This document shows, piece by piece, positions 1 to 8,740 of a stretch of DNA of 64,000 nt. Each line of letters begins with the position of its first letter. The first letter of the stretch is position 1. The position numbers and the translations under genes are program-made. The notes under the pieces were generated by a model that had not been told where the DNA came from, searched no databases, and worked only from the letters and a program-made list of their open reading frames with translations. Source of the DNA: Pseudomonadota bacterium (GTDB lineage: Bacteria; Pseudomonadota; Gammaproteobacteria; Steroidobacterales; Woeseiaceae); NCBI GenBank assembly GCA_027618995.1, contig JAQCGO010000005.1, positions 1 through 64,000 on the forward strand. The letters run 5' to 3'.

Positions 1-44
1 CGCCTTTTTTGACCTTAAAACCCGGCTGACTGCACAAAATCGCC

Positions 45-60
45 TGTGACTGTGATCACA
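45..60. promoter_or_regulatory. Perfect CRP-type operator upstream of the DUF4124 gene
   Basis: The site reads TGTGA, six bases, TCACA, which is the exact palindromic consensus of the CRP/Vfr family. Its centre is at 52.5. A -10-like TTTAAT at 82-87 would place transcription start near 94, so the operator centre falls at -41.5, the classical class II activator position. The half-sites and spacing are seen directly. CRP control and the start site are inferred. An FNR-family regulator is less likely because FNR prefers TTGAT half-sites. Confidence 0.6.
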
Positions 61-114
61 TCAACCTGGGCCGTGAAGTGTTTTAATAGTGGCAGTCCCT
101 TTTACCCGGATGAC

Positions 115-582
115 ATGACTCCAATGTTGCGCACATCAGTACTTCTATTCGCGACCGTCGCACTCGGCTGCAGCGGTGGCGTGCTGTCGGGCGAGATATA
201 CAAGTGGACCGATGACAACGGCAACGTGCATTACGAGGACCGTCCGATGGGCGACGAAGTACAGCGCATCGACGTCATATCCAGCAACACCGATGATTCC
301 GCCGTACAGGCGAGCATTGACGCACGCCGTGCACGCGAAACGGAACGCGCCGAGGCCCGCAGCAAACGCGACGAAGATGAGCTGGTGGCGACTGAGGCCA
401 AAGCCGAAGCGGACCAACGCGTCACCCAGTGCCAGGAATCCCGTGCACGCATGGAAACCTATCTGCAGGCCCGCCGTCTGTACAACGAAAACGCGGCCGG
501 TGAGCGCGAGTATCTCGATGAATCCGCCGTCATGCAGGCACGTGAAAAAGCCCAGGCCCAGATTCAGAAATACTGCGACTAG
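115..582 (+). CDS. Exported DUF4124-domain protein
   Basis: Small exported protein of about 155 residues. A hydrophobic signal region (LLFATVALGCSGG) is followed by the DUF4124 core with its IYKWTDDNGNVHYEDRP signature, then a long Glu/Arg/Ala-rich stretch that is probably a coiled coil ending in YCD. An in-frame ATG at 46 lies inside the predicted operator region, so the start is placed at 115; 124 is equally possible. The Cys at the end of the hydrophobic segment could be a lipidation site, but the lipobox is imperfect. DUF4124 proteins are common envelope proteins of gammaproteobacteria with no defined reaction. A second DUF4124 protein lies at 21431-22078. The gene stands alone, upstream of algZ, behind a predicted CRP-dependent promoter. 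Confidence 0.75.
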   Translation: MTPMLRTSVLLFATVALGCSGGVLSGEIYKWTDDNGNVHYEDRPMGDEVQRIDVISSNTDDSAVQASIDARRARETERAEARSKRDEDELVATEAKAEADQRVTQCQESRARMETYLQARRLYNENAAGEREYLDESAVMQAREKAQAQIQKYCD

Positions 583-690
583 TTTCCAGGGCGTTTCGCC
601 CGACTACCCGTTGCCAAAATGCGCATCGGGTTCGCACTGTACCGTCGGTAATTGAGTAAACTGTGCCGGAATTCTTGAGGAGCTCCCGGC

Positions 691-1752
691 TTGGCCGCAA
701 AACCGGCTTCCGACTACACCGCGAATCAGGCCTATCTGCCTGATTTCTGCGCTGCCAGTACCGTTTTTTTCGTCGTTCTGATCGCGGAACTCATAGCGAT
801 TCTGTTGACGCTCGCCGCGCACGACACTCCCGGCATGTTCATGATCGAGCTGGCGAAGACCTCGCTGTTCGTGCTCTGGCTCGGCATTCTCGGTGCCGTC
901 GTCATGTGCCTGTTTCGCAGCCGGCTGGAGAGCGCCGGCAAAACCCTCGCATTTGTTGCCAGTTTCATCGTGCTCGAAATCGTTTGCCTCGCATTAGCCG
1001 AGATGGCCTACCAGATCACCCGCATTTTCGGCGAATCCGTGATCATCGACGACACCCACGCCGGATTCATCGGCAGGACGTTCGCGATCAGTTCTATCGT
1101 CATCTCGCTCGCGATGCGTTACCTGTACGTATCTAGTAAGTGGCGGCGCAGTATCGTCCTGGAAGCCCAGGCTCGCATCAGTGCGTTGCAGGCGCTGATC
1201 CGGCCGCATTTCCTGTTTAACAGCATGAACACGATCGCTTCGTTGACTCGCAGCGACCCGCGCCAGGCGGAAGAGGCCGTTGAGGACCTTTCCGATTTAT
1301 TGCGCGCCAATCTCGGCGGCTCCGGCAATCGCACCACGCTCAAGGAAGAACTCGAAGTCGCAGCCATCTACCAGCGTATCGAAAAGCTGCGGCTCGGCGA
1401 GCGCCTGCGCGTGCGCTGGGACATCGCCGAGCTCCCGATGCGCGCACTGATCCCGAGCCTGGTTATTCAACCGTTGCTGGAGAACTCCATCTATCACGGC
1501 ATTGAGTTATTGCCCGACGGCGGCGAGGTCCACGTTGCGGGCAAGCGTGACGGCGACTTCCTCGTGATCACGATTTCAAACCCGGTCGCTCCAGGCAAGC
1601 AAAGGTCAAGGAGCGGCAATAACATGGCGATGGCCAATATTCAGCAGCGCTTCGAACTCGCCTACGATCATCGCGCCGAAGTCGTCGTCACCGTGGAGGA
1701 CGATCTGTTCTCGGTCAGACTGCGCTTTCCGCACGAAGAGAGGAGCGGGTGA
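691..1752 (+). CDS. algZ: LytS-type sensor histidine kinase, AlgZ/FimS-like
   Basis: Membrane sensor kinase of 353 residues that probably phosphorylates the adjacent AlgR-like regulator. The first about 150 residues hold four hydrophobic segments. The phosphoacceptor region of the His_kinase (PF06580) family follows, with PHFLFNSMNTI and the His near residue 173. An atypical ATPase domain with the N-box LVIQPLLENSIYHG comes near residue 260. The start is a TTG at 691 because GAGGAG lies just upstream and no ATG fits. The stop overlaps the GTG of the next gene (GTGA), implying translational coupling. The order kinase-regulator-hemC-hemD matches the algZ-algR-hemC-hemD locus of Pseudomonas, which supports the symbol. 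The signal sensed is unknown. Confidence 0.8.
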   Translation: MAAKPASDYTANQAYLPDFCAASTVFFVVLIAELIAILLTLAAHDTPGMFMIELAKTSLFVLWLGILGAVVMCLFRSRLESAGKTLAFVASFIVLEIVCLALAEMAYQITRIFGESVIIDDTHAGFIGRTFAISSIVISLAMRYLYVSSKWRRSIVLEAQARISALQALIRPHFLFNSMNTIASLTRSDPRQAEEAVEDLSDLLRANLGGSGNRTTLKEELEVAAIYQRIEKLRLGERLRVRWDIAELPMRALIPSLVIQPLLENSIYHGIELLPDGGEVHVAGKRDGDFLVITISNPVAPGKQRSRSGNNMAMANIQQRFELAYDHRAEVVVTVEDDLFSVRLRFPHEERSG

Positions 1753-2501
1753 AAATTCTTATCGTCGATGACGAAAAACCGGCGCGCGACCGGCTCCGGC
1801 AACTGGTCGACGATTTCGGCGTTCACGAGGTGGTTGCCAAAGCAGCAAACGGCGAACAGGCAATAGCCATGGCCATGGCCAGCAAACACAACCCCGATGT
1901 CGTACTACTGGACATTCGCATGCCCGGCGTAGACGGCATTGAAACGGCACACCACCTCAACTCGCTCAGTACGCCGCCAGCAGTCGTGTTTACGACCGCC
2001 TATGACGAGTACGCAATTGACGCTTTCGAAGCACGTGCCATAGGCTACGTATTGAAACCCGTGCGCCGCGAACGACTCGAAACCGCATTGCAGCACGCGG
2101 CGCGTGTTACCGGGCAGATGCTAAAGCAAATGACCGCCGTATCGAATCTCAAGAGTACACGGCAACACGTCTGCGCGCGCGTGCACGGCGAATTGCGGCT
2201 AATCCCGATCAGCAGCATTGTCTACTGCAATGCCGATCAGAAATACGTGACCGTTTATCACAAGGGTGGCGAAAACCTGATTGACGATTCACTGAAGGCA
2301 CCCGAAGAGGAATTCGCCGACACATTTGTGCGCATTCATCGCGGCGCCCTGGTGTCTGTTGCGCACATTGATCGGCTGGAAAAAACCGGCGAAGGTACAA
2401 CTCGCGTGGTACTGCGTAACATACAGGACAACGGCGAGGACAACCTGATCATCAGTCGCCGGCATCTGGCCGACGTACGTCGCCGTTTACGGAAAGGATG
2501 A
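1749..2501 (+). CDS. algR: LytTR-family response regulator, AlgR-like
   Basis: Response regulator of 250 residues. An N-terminal receiver carries the acidic pair D7/D8, phosphoacceptor D55 in LLDIRMPGVDG and a conserved Lys in YVLKPVRRERL. A C-terminal LytTR DNA-binding domain starts near residue 145 (ISSIVYCNADQKYVTVYH, then FVRIHRGALV). Family members bind direct-repeat promoter sites; in Pseudomonas AlgR controls alginate and type IV pilus genes. Translation begins at a GTG overlapping the kinase stop. hemC follows after four bases, so regulator and heme-synthesis genes are probably co-transcribed. The target genes cannot be read from this window. Confidence 0.85.
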   Translation: MKILIVDDEKPARDRLRQLVDDFGVHEVVAKAANGEQAIAMAMASKHNPDVVLLDIRMPGVDGIETAHHLNSLSTPPAVVFTTAYDEYAIDAFEARAIGYVLKPVRRERLETALQHAARVTGQMLKQMTAVSNLKSTRQHVCARVHGELRLIPISSIVYCNADQKYVTVYHKGGENLIDDSLKAPEEEFADTFVRIHRGALVSVAHIDRLEKTGEGTTRVVLRNIQDNGEDNLIISRRHLADVRRRLRKG

Positions 2502-2505
2502 GGCT

Positions 2506-3423
2506 GTGGATGTTCGCATCGCAACACGACAGAGCGAGCTCGCGCTGTGGCAAGCGGAACATGTTGCCGGGATCCTGCGCCAGTCAGGCGAGGTCAGCTC
2601 CGTAGCGCTCGTGCCGATGTCAACGCGCGGCGATGAGATCCTCGATCGCAGCCTGCAGAAAATTGGTGGCAAGGGCCTGTTCATCAAAGAACTCGAGGTT
2701 GCGGTGCAGGAGGGCCGCGCCGATATTGCCGTGCATTCTATGAAAGACGTACCCGTCGTGATGCCGCCGGGGTTTTGCATCGCCGCAGTCCTGCCGCGAG
2801 CGAACCCGGCCGATGCACTGCTTGGCATGACGCTGGATGAGTTGCCGCAAGGGGCTCGTGTTGGCAGCTCCAGCCTGCGCCGTGCTGCACAACTGAAGAT
2901 GTTGCGCCCTGACCTTCGTATCGAACCGCTGCGCGGCAACGTCAATACGCGGCTCGCGAAACTTGCACAGGGTGACTACGACGCTATCGTACTGGCCGCG
3001 GCCGGACTCGAGCGCCTCGGCCTCGAGCAACACATCAGCCAGTTGTTCCAGCCCAGGCAGATGTTGCCGGCCGCAGCGCAAGGCGTTATCGGCATTGAGT
3101 GCCTCAGCAGCAACGTCGAATTGCGGGCGCTGCTCGCCGGCATCAATGACACGGCAACCGCGCGCACCACACTGGCAGAGCGAACCATTGCACGTTTGCT
3201 GCAGGCCGATTGTCAGTCACCCGTCGCCGCACACGCCGTCGCAGTTGGCAGCGTGCTGACGATCACAGCCCTGGTCGCGTTGCCGGATGGCAGCCGCCAT
3301 CTTCGCGACAGCATCGGCGGGCAAATGGATGACGCAAAGAATCTTGCGACACAACTTGCAAACCGCCTGATAGCGAACGGCGCGAAGGATATCCTGACCG
3401 CCATCGGCAGCGTCGATGACTGA
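2506..3423 (+). CDS. hemC: Porphobilinogen deaminase (hydroxymethylbilane synthase)
   Basis: Cytoplasmic enzyme of 305 residues that polymerises four porphobilinogen molecules into hydroxymethylbilane. Family signatures are clear: IATRQSELALWQAEHV at the N-terminus, KGLFIKELEVA and HSMKDVPV in domain 1, GSSSLRRAAQL, and the cofactor loop with Cys near residue 236 (LQADCQSPVAAHA), which carries the dipyrromethane primer. The start is a GTG four bases after algR; an ATG four bases further on is out of frame. The 3' end overlaps hemD by eight bases, the usual gammaproteobacterial hemCD coupling. Length and motifs are complete. Confidence 0.95.
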   Translation: MDVRIATRQSELALWQAEHVAGILRQSGEVSSVALVPMSTRGDEILDRSLQKIGGKGLFIKELEVAVQEGRADIAVHSMKDVPVVMPPGFCIAAVLPRANPADALLGMTLDELPQGARVGSSSLRRAAQLKMLRPDLRIEPLRGNVNTRLAKLAQGDYDAIVLAAAGLERLGLEQHISQLFQPRQMLPAAAQGVIGIECLSSNVELRALLAGINDTATARTTLAERTIARLLQADCQSPVAAHAVAVGSVLTITALVALPDGSRHLRDSIGGQMDDAKNLATQLANRLIANGAKDILTAIGSVDD

Positions 3424-4186
3424 GTCCCCACTGGCAGGTGTCGGCGTGCTGGTTACGCGTCCGGAACACCAGGCAGAGGAACTCGCGAGTGCGATTGAGC
3501 AAATGGGCGGCACCGCGATACGGTTTCCGACGCTGCAAATTACAGGGCGCGACCCAGCCGTGGTTAATGCCGAGGCGGCGCGCCTCGCCCGGCCCGATAT
3601 TGTTATCTTTGTCAGCAGCAATGCGGTTCGGTTCGGCGTCCACCGTGCCGGTGATGCACGCATCGCGGCAATTGGCGCGGCAACCGCTGCTGCCCTCGAG
3701 GCCGAAGGTCGATCCGTCGATATCATCGCGCGCGATGGTTTTGACAGCGAACACCTGCTGGCGACCGCCGAGCTCGCCGACGTGGCAGGCAAGACCATTA
3801 CCATCGTCCGCGGCCAGAATGGCCGCGAGTTGCTCGCGGATACACTGCGCGAACGTAACGCCAACGTCAGTTATCTCGGCGTTTATGAGCGCCGGCTGGC
3901 GACCCATACCGACGACGAAACTGCCGCCCTGATCCGGAAATGGCAGGCCGGTCAGATCGACGTCGTGACCGTGATGAGCGTCGCATCCTTTTTTAACCTG
4001 CTGGCGCTTTTGCCGGAGTCAGCGCTGCACCTGCTCGCGCGTAGCCGGCTGGTGACGCCTGCCGCACGTGTGTTAAAAGAGGTGTTGAATCAGTTCCCCG
4101 ACCAGCCGACGTTCCTGTCCGATGGGCCGGACGCCGCGGCGATGGTCCGGGCGATAATCCAGATAGCACCCGGAAAGCCTGAATGA
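3416..4186 (+). CDS. hemD: Uroporphyrinogen-III synthase
   Basis: Protein of 256 residues that cyclises hydroxymethylbilane to uroporphyrinogen III with inversion of ring D. The family is poorly conserved. Recognition rests on the GVLVTRPEHQAEELA opening, the IVRGQNGRELLADTLRERNA segment and the SVASFFNLLALLP stretch typical of HemD, together with its position overlapping hemC and preceding hemX. The start ATG lies inside the hemC end, and the stop overlaps hemX by four bases, so the four hem genes form one translationally coupled unit. No domain is missing. Confidence 0.92.
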   Translation: MTESPLAGVGVLVTRPEHQAEELASAIEQMGGTAIRFPTLQITGRDPAVVNAEAARLARPDIVIFVSSNAVRFGVHRAGDARIAAIGAATAAALEAEGRSVDIIARDGFDSEHLLATAELADVAGKTITIVRGQNGRELLADTLRERNANVSYLGVYERRLATHTDDETAALIRKWQAGQIDVVTVMSVASFFNLLALLPESALHLLARSRLVTPAARVLKEVLNQFPDQPTFLSDGPDAAAMVRAIIQIAPGKPE

Positions 4187-5277
4187 GCGAGCATGACAAG
4201 AACAAAATAGTCCCGGCAGAAGATGTGCCGACACCCAGCCGCACGCCCCGCGACAAGCGTCCGCCCGATGGCGTAGCCTGGCTCGCGTTGTTCCTGGCGA
4301 TAGTCGCCGTTGTCGCGGTTGGCTACACCATTTACGAAGACTGGCGCGTGCAACGGGATCTTCTGCTCAACAGCGGCAATATCGAGGCTTCGATCACGAA
4401 TCTCGCAAGCCGTATTGACTCGGCAAAACAGAGCCTGGCTGAGGTTGAAGCCGAGCTGGATGTTCTCGACCTGGCAGACAAGAGAGTTGAACGCCGCCTG
4501 CGCCTGCTCGATACACTACCGGCACGAACGGACAGCCTTGAGGCGGCGATTACCGCGCTGCAGCGCGTCTCCAATGGCGCACGCGAAAGCTGGTTGCTCC
4601 GCGAAGCCGCGTACTACCTGCAGCTGGCGAACGCCCAGTTGCAACTCGCCGGCAATCCGGAACTTGCGTCGCTTGCACTGGGCGTCGCGGATGAACGCAT
4701 TGTCGAGCTATCCAATCCTGCCCTGACGAACGTTCGCATGGCGATTGCTGACGAGCGCGCCGCGCTGGACGGAATGACGACTCCGGACATCGAAGGCATC
4801 ACACTGAAATTGTCGAGCCTCGCCCGCACCGTGGCAACCTTGCCGATGCGCCGTATTGAGCGCAGCAGCGCGCCCGCTGTCGACGAATTACCGGCAGACG
4901 CGAGTAGCCTGGATCGCGCCTGGCACTCGATCAGGCGGGCGACCTCCGGCCTGGTCAGGCATAACACCATCGACGAAACAGTGATGCCACTGATTTCGCC
5001 TGAAGCTGAGTACTTCCTGCGCGCCAACATGGCACTGCAGCTGCAAACCGCGCGGCTCGCGCTGCTGCGCGGCGAGCAAAGCGCTTACGCAGAAAGTCTT
5101 GCCGACGCGAGCAGCTGGCTGGAAACCTATTTCGATGTGAGCAGCAATTCCGTCAAAGCCGCCTTGCAATTGCTCGCCACGTTGCCTGACGGCATGCAGG
5201 ATATTGCGAAGCCTGATATCTCAGGATCATTGCAATTGCTGCGTCGGTATTCGAGCGTGTCTGAGACCACGCAATGA
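4183..5277 (+). CDS. hemX: HemX family membrane protein
   Basis: Protein of 364 residues with a short cytoplasmic tail rich in Lys/Arg/Pro, one transmembrane segment at about residues 29-50 (WLALFLAIVAVVAVGYTIY) and a large periplasmic part with heptad-like Leu/Ala repeats and LASRIDSAKQSLAEVEAEL. This is the architecture of the proteobacterial HemX family. Despite the name, this HemX has no demonstrated methyltransferase activity; a scaffold role beside HemY is usual speculation. It overlaps hemD and hemY by four bases each (ATGA), so stoichiometric production is likely. Confidence 0.85.
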   Translation: MSEHDKNKIVPAEDVPTPSRTPRDKRPPDGVAWLALFLAIVAVVAVGYTIYEDWRVQRDLLLNSGNIEASITNLASRIDSAKQSLAEVEAELDVLDLADKRVERRLRLLDTLPARTDSLEAAITALQRVSNGARESWLLREAAYYLQLANAQLQLAGNPELASLALGVADERIVELSNPALTNVRMAIADERAALDGMTTPDIEGITLKLSSLARTVATLPMRRIERSSAPAVDELPADASSLDRAWHSIRRATSGLVRHNTIDETVMPLISPEAEYFLRANMALQLQTARLALLRGEQSAYAESLADASSWLETYFDVSSNSVKAALQLLATLPDGMQDIAKPDISGSLQLLRRYSSVSETTQ

Positions 5278-6476
5278 AATTTGCGTCCATCGTTGTCCTT
5301 GCACTGGTGTTGAGTGCATTCGCCGCGCACCTCCTGCTCGACGCTGATCCGGGCTACGTGCTGATCGATTTCCGCGGCAATATTTTCGAGATGTCGGTGC
5401 CGGTCCTGTTTGGCCTTTTCTTTTTGCTTGGTTTCGCATTGTGGCTGGGCTGGGTCATCATCAATGCGCCGCGCAAACTAGGCGAGGCCGCTGCCCGGTT
5501 GCGCGCTGGCCGGGCCGGACGAGAACTGACGCTGGGCATGATCCAGATAGCCGAGGGTAACTTCGCGCACGGCGAGAAGCTCCTGGCGCGTGCGGCAAAG
5601 GCCAGCGATGTGCCTCTCTTTAGTTACCTGCAGGCGGCCCGTGCCGCGCACCTGCAGGGTCAGGATCAGCGCCGCGATGAGTGGCTGAGGCTCGCCTATG
5701 AACTCGCGCCGGAGGCGGCAAACGCGGTTCTGCTGACGCAGGCCGAGTTGCAACTCGATCGGCAGCAGGATGAGCAGGCGCTCGCGACCTTGCGCCGACT
5801 GGATGAGAATTCGAAGGATCACAGCTACGCCATCGCACTCCTCGGACGCCTTTATTACCGCCTGGAAGACTGGAAGCAGCTCGCAGCACTACTGCCGCGC
5901 ATCAAGCCGCATGGCCGTGTGAATCAGGAGATGATCGACAAGTGGAGCGCGCGCGTCTTTGCGGAAAACCTGCGGCGTACGACGACCGGAGAAGCGTTGC
6001 TTGTCGAATGGAAACGCATTCCGAAGAGTCTCAAAGGCGATCTGACGTTGCTCGACGCCTACTACCGATCGTTGATGCGCAACAACATGCACGAGAAGGC
6101 AGAGAAGGACCTGGCCGCGGATCTCAATGCTGAATGGCGCGGCCCGCTGGTGCGCTTGTTCGGCCTGGTTGAGGGGCCGGACGCGAGCAAGCAGTTGAAG
6201 CGTGCCGAAGCCTGGCTACGGGAACACGATGAAGATACCGATTTGTTACTGACGGCCGCACGCCTATGCCTGCGAAACAGCCTGTGGGGCAAGGCGCGCA
6301 GTTATCTCGAGACGGTTATCGCTCTGCGCCCAACGCCCGACGCCTACCAGGTGTACGGCCGCCTGCTAATGCAACTCGGGGAAGGCGACGCGGCCACGGA
6401 GGCCTATCGCGCGGGTCTGCGCATGGTAGCCGACGACGCGCTACCGGCGATTCCACACCTCAAGCCGCGCCGATAA
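5274..6476 (+). CDS. hemY: HemY-type TPR protein of the heme operon
   Basis: Inner-membrane protein of 400 residues. Two transmembrane helices (about residues 4-20 and 41-63) are followed by a HemY_N domain with the conserved LGEAAARLRAGRAGRELTLG region and a row of TPR-like helices to the C-terminus (LLARAAKASDVPLFSYLQAA, later AYRAGLRMVADDA). Gammaproteobacterial HemY is not the Bacillus protoporphyrinogen oxidase of the same name; it is a membrane TPR protein linked to late heme synthesis, function unsettled. It ends the algZR-hemCDXY run and converges on the parA-like gene with only two bases between stops. Confidence 0.88.
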   Translation: MKFASIVVLALVLSAFAAHLLLDADPGYVLIDFRGNIFEMSVPVLFGLFFLLGFALWLGWVIINAPRKLGEAAARLRAGRAGRELTLGMIQIAEGNFAHGEKLLARAAKASDVPLFSYLQAARAAHLQGQDQRRDEWLRLAYELAPEAANAVLLTQAELQLDRQQDEQALATLRRLDENSKDHSYAIALLGRLYYRLEDWKQLAALLPRIKPHGRVNQEMIDKWSARVFAENLRRTTTGEALLVEWKRIPKSLKGDLTLLDAYYRSLMRNNMHEKAEKDLAADLNAEWRGPLVRLFGLVEGPDASKQLKRAEAWLREHDEDTDLLLTAARLCLRNSLWGKARSYLETVIALRPTPDAYQVYGRLLMQLGEGDAATEAYRAGLRMVADDALPAIPHLKPRR

Positions 6477-6478
6477 GA

Positions 6479-7117
6479 TTACGGCTGGCTGCGGACGCTG
6501 CGCAGCCATGCGGTCAGCGGTTCCCACTCCTGCCAGTCCGGCCAGGCGAGATATTCGGGCAAGTCAAAGATGCCAAGGCCGCGCGTATAGGCACGCACAT
6601 AATTCTGTGCCTCGCGCAGTGCGGCGATGTACGGCACCCGGGCTTTGGTCAGGTACTCGTCCAGCTCCTCGTATATCAGCGTATTGTCACGCGCCCGATT
6701 CGCAACGGCGCCGATCTTGACCTCTTTGCGCTGTACTCTTGGCAGGGCCTGCAGTTCCTTGAGAAACGTTGACGTGGCCTGCATATCGATCGTTGATGGC
6801 AATACGGGCACGACGATGGTTTCGGCATGTTTGACCAGGTTGGTCAGCTCCGTACCGTGGGTTCGGGCCGGCGCATCAATCACGACAAAATCGGCGCTGC
6901 GTGGTGCATGGCGCAGACCGTCCTCGTAGGCCGCGACACCGATGATTTTCGGTCGGTCTGCGGGCCGGCGATCGATCCAGTCGAGACCTGATCGTTGGGG
7001 GTCATAGTCGGCCAGCGCGACGCTGGCGCCCTCGCTGGCGAAATAGGAAGCGATATTGGTTGCGAGGGTACTCTTGCCACAACCACCTTTCGCGTTTAGG
7101 ACCATTATGTGCCGCAT
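6479..7117 (-). CDS. Orphan ParA/MinD-family ATPase
   Basis: Protein of 212 residues. A deviant Walker A box (NAKGGCGKSTLATNIA) opens the protein, followed by DYDPQRSGLDW, a Walker B-like VVIDAPA, and the switch region VVPVLPSTID. These place it in the ParA/CobQ group. The start at 7117 is preceded by GGAG at good spacing; an in-frame ATG at 7216 would add 33 residues that do not resemble the family. There is no ParB gene or parS-like cluster beside it, and the length is short for chromosomal ParA (about 255 or more). A positioning ATPase for a specific cargo is likelier than chromosome segregation; the cargo is unknown. Confidence 0.8.
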   Translation of the reverse strand: MRHIMVLNAKGGCGKSTLATNIASYFASEGASVALADYDPQRSGLDWIDRRPADRPKIIGVAAYEDGLRHAPRSADFVVIDAPARTHGTELTNLVKHAETIVVPVLPSTIDMQATSTFLKELQALPRVQRKEVKIGAVANRARDNTLIYEELDEYLTKARVPYIAALREAQNYVRAYTRGLGIFDLPEYLAWPDWQEWEPLTAWLRSVRSQP

Positions 7118-7223
7118 GCTGCTCTCCAATGGCGTTGTTATTAGATCGGCGTGTAACGTATGTAAACTACAGAGGCCGCCCTCAAAAGTCCATCTGACCA
7201 AGTACTGACGATACACTCACGCG

Positions 7224-8021
7224 ATGCAGCTCGCCTTTAAAAAAATGCAGGGTGCCGGCAACCAGATTCTGGTCGTCGACCAGCGCGATTCTGCAGCCAT
7301 TACGCCGTCGTCGGACGTGGTCCGGCAGCTACATGACAGCGATCCGGCCACCGGCTTCGATCAGCTTATGTGGCTGGGTCCGCCGCGAACGCCCGACGCC
7401 ACGGCAAGCTACCGGGTGTTCAATAACGACGGCTCGGAGGTCGAGCAATGCGGCAACGGCGTACGCTGTGTCGCCGTAATGTTGGCGCGCCGGCAAGGCT
7501 CGCCGGCCACGCTGTTGTTCGACAGTCCGGCCGGCACTGTCGAGGCGCGGATCATCGACACCCATCGTGCCGCGGTCAACATGGGCCCACCCAAATTCGA
7601 TGACGCGATCCAGACGCTCGGGGTTGGCGGCAGGGAATTCAGCGTCAGCGTACTGTCGATGGGCAATCCGCATTGCGTGCTGGACGTCGCCGACGTCCGC
7701 ACCGCCGATGTCGCCGGGCTGGGTCCCGCCATCGAACGACATGCCCTGTTCCCGGAACGCTGCAACGTCGGCTTCATGCAGATTGTCGATCGCCGCAGCA
7801 TAAAGCTCCGTGTTTTCGAGCGCGGCGCGGGCGAAACCTTGGCTTGTGGCACGGGCGCCTGCGCAGCGGTTGCCTCGGGTCATCGTCGCGGCCTGCTCGA
7901 CGACGAAGTGACGGTGCAACTGCCCGGCGGGCAACTCGTGGTAAGCTGGCGCGGCGGCATTGCGGCAGTCTGGCTTACGGGCGACGCCGAACTAATCAGC
8001 GAAGGAATGATCGATTTATGA
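7224..8021 (+). CDS. dapF: Diaminopimelate epimerase
   Basis: Enzyme of 265 residues that converts LL- to meso-diaminopimelate for lysine and peptidoglycan. Both catalytic cysteines are present: Cys76 in EQCGNGVRC and Cys208 in ACGTGACA. The substrate loop reads MGNPHCV. The opening FKKMQGAGNQILVVD departs from the usual GLGNDF at the Asp-Phe pair, a modest variation in an otherwise standard protein. The stop overlaps the DUF484 start (ATGA). The dapF-DUF484-xerC order is a hallmark gammaproteobacterial cluster. Confidence 0.94.
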   Translation: MQLAFKKMQGAGNQILVVDQRDSAAITPSSDVVRQLHDSDPATGFDQLMWLGPPRTPDATASYRVFNNDGSEVEQCGNGVRCVAVMLARRQGSPATLLFDSPAGTVEARIIDTHRAAVNMGPPKFDDAIQTLGVGGREFSVSVLSMGNPHCVLDVADVRTADVAGLGPAIERHALFPERCNVGFMQIVDRRSIKLRVFERGAGETLACGTGACAAVASGHRRGLLDDEVTVQLPGGQLVVSWRGGIAAVWLTGDAELISEGMIDL

Positions 8022-8722
8022 GCACGCAACTCAAGCCCGAGTTCGACACGACCGAGCTATCCGATCACGCAGTTCGAGCGTATCTCGAGGCCAACCCGGA
8101 CTTTTTCGAGCGCCATAGCGCGTTACTCTCCTCGCTCAGTGTCCCGCACCGCTCAGGCGATGCCGTTTCGCTGATTGAGCGCCAGGTGTCGTTGCTGCGA
8201 CAGAAAGAATTCAAGCTGGAACGCCAGCTCAAGGAGCTGATCTCCGTGGCGCGCGCCAATGATGTCCTGGCGGCAAAGATCCACGAGTTGTCGCTGCAAC
8301 TGCTTGGCACCAAGAAACTCGACACAACCGTTGCGGCCGTGGAAAAGGCGATGCGTAGCGGTTTCGGTGCTGACCAGTCGGTGCTTGTGTTGTTTGGCGA
8401 CCCCGCTGCTTTTTCCGACATCGATGCGGGCCGCTTTTTCCATGTCATCGAACGCAACGATGATGCGCTCAAACCATTTGACACCTTTCTCAAGGGTAAT
8501 GGCCCGCGTTGCGGCCAGGTACGCGATGCACAGCGCGCGTTCCTGTTTCACGGCGACAGCGATGAGATTGGTTCGCTCGCACTCGTACCGCTGGGCGACC
8601 ACGCGCAAATCGGCTTTCTCGCCATCGGCAGTGTCGATGCCAAGCGCTTTCACCCGGGCATGAGCATCGATTTCCTGGCGCGCGTTGGCGACCTGGTCGC
8701 CGGAGCGCTCAAACGCTTCTGA
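8018..8722 (+). CDS. DUF484 (GAF-like) protein
   Basis: Protein of 234 residues with the DUF484 signature at the N-terminus (YLEANPDFFERHSALLSSL), a short coiled-coil region (SLIERQVSLLRQKEFKLERQ) and a GAF-like C-terminal half ending with the typical FLARVGDLVAGALKRF. The ATG at 8018 overlaps the dapF stop; longer upstream readings run antiparallel to dapF conservation and are rejected. The family lies between dapF and xerC in many gammaproteobacteria; its role is unknown, although a sensory or accessory part in recombination has been suggested from context only. Confidence 0.9.
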   Translation: MSTQLKPEFDTTELSDHAVRAYLEANPDFFERHSALLSSLSVPHRSGDAVSLIERQVSLLRQKEFKLERQLKELISVARANDVLAAKIHELSLQLLGTKKLDTTVAAVEKAMRSGFGADQSVLVLFGDPAAFSDIDAGRFFHVIERNDDALKPFDTFLKGNGPRCGQVRDAQRAFLFHGDSDEIGSLALVPLGDHAQIGFLAIGSVDAKRFHPGMSIDFLARVGDLVAGALKRF

Positions 8723-8740
8723 GTCTCGGGGGTTCACCCG

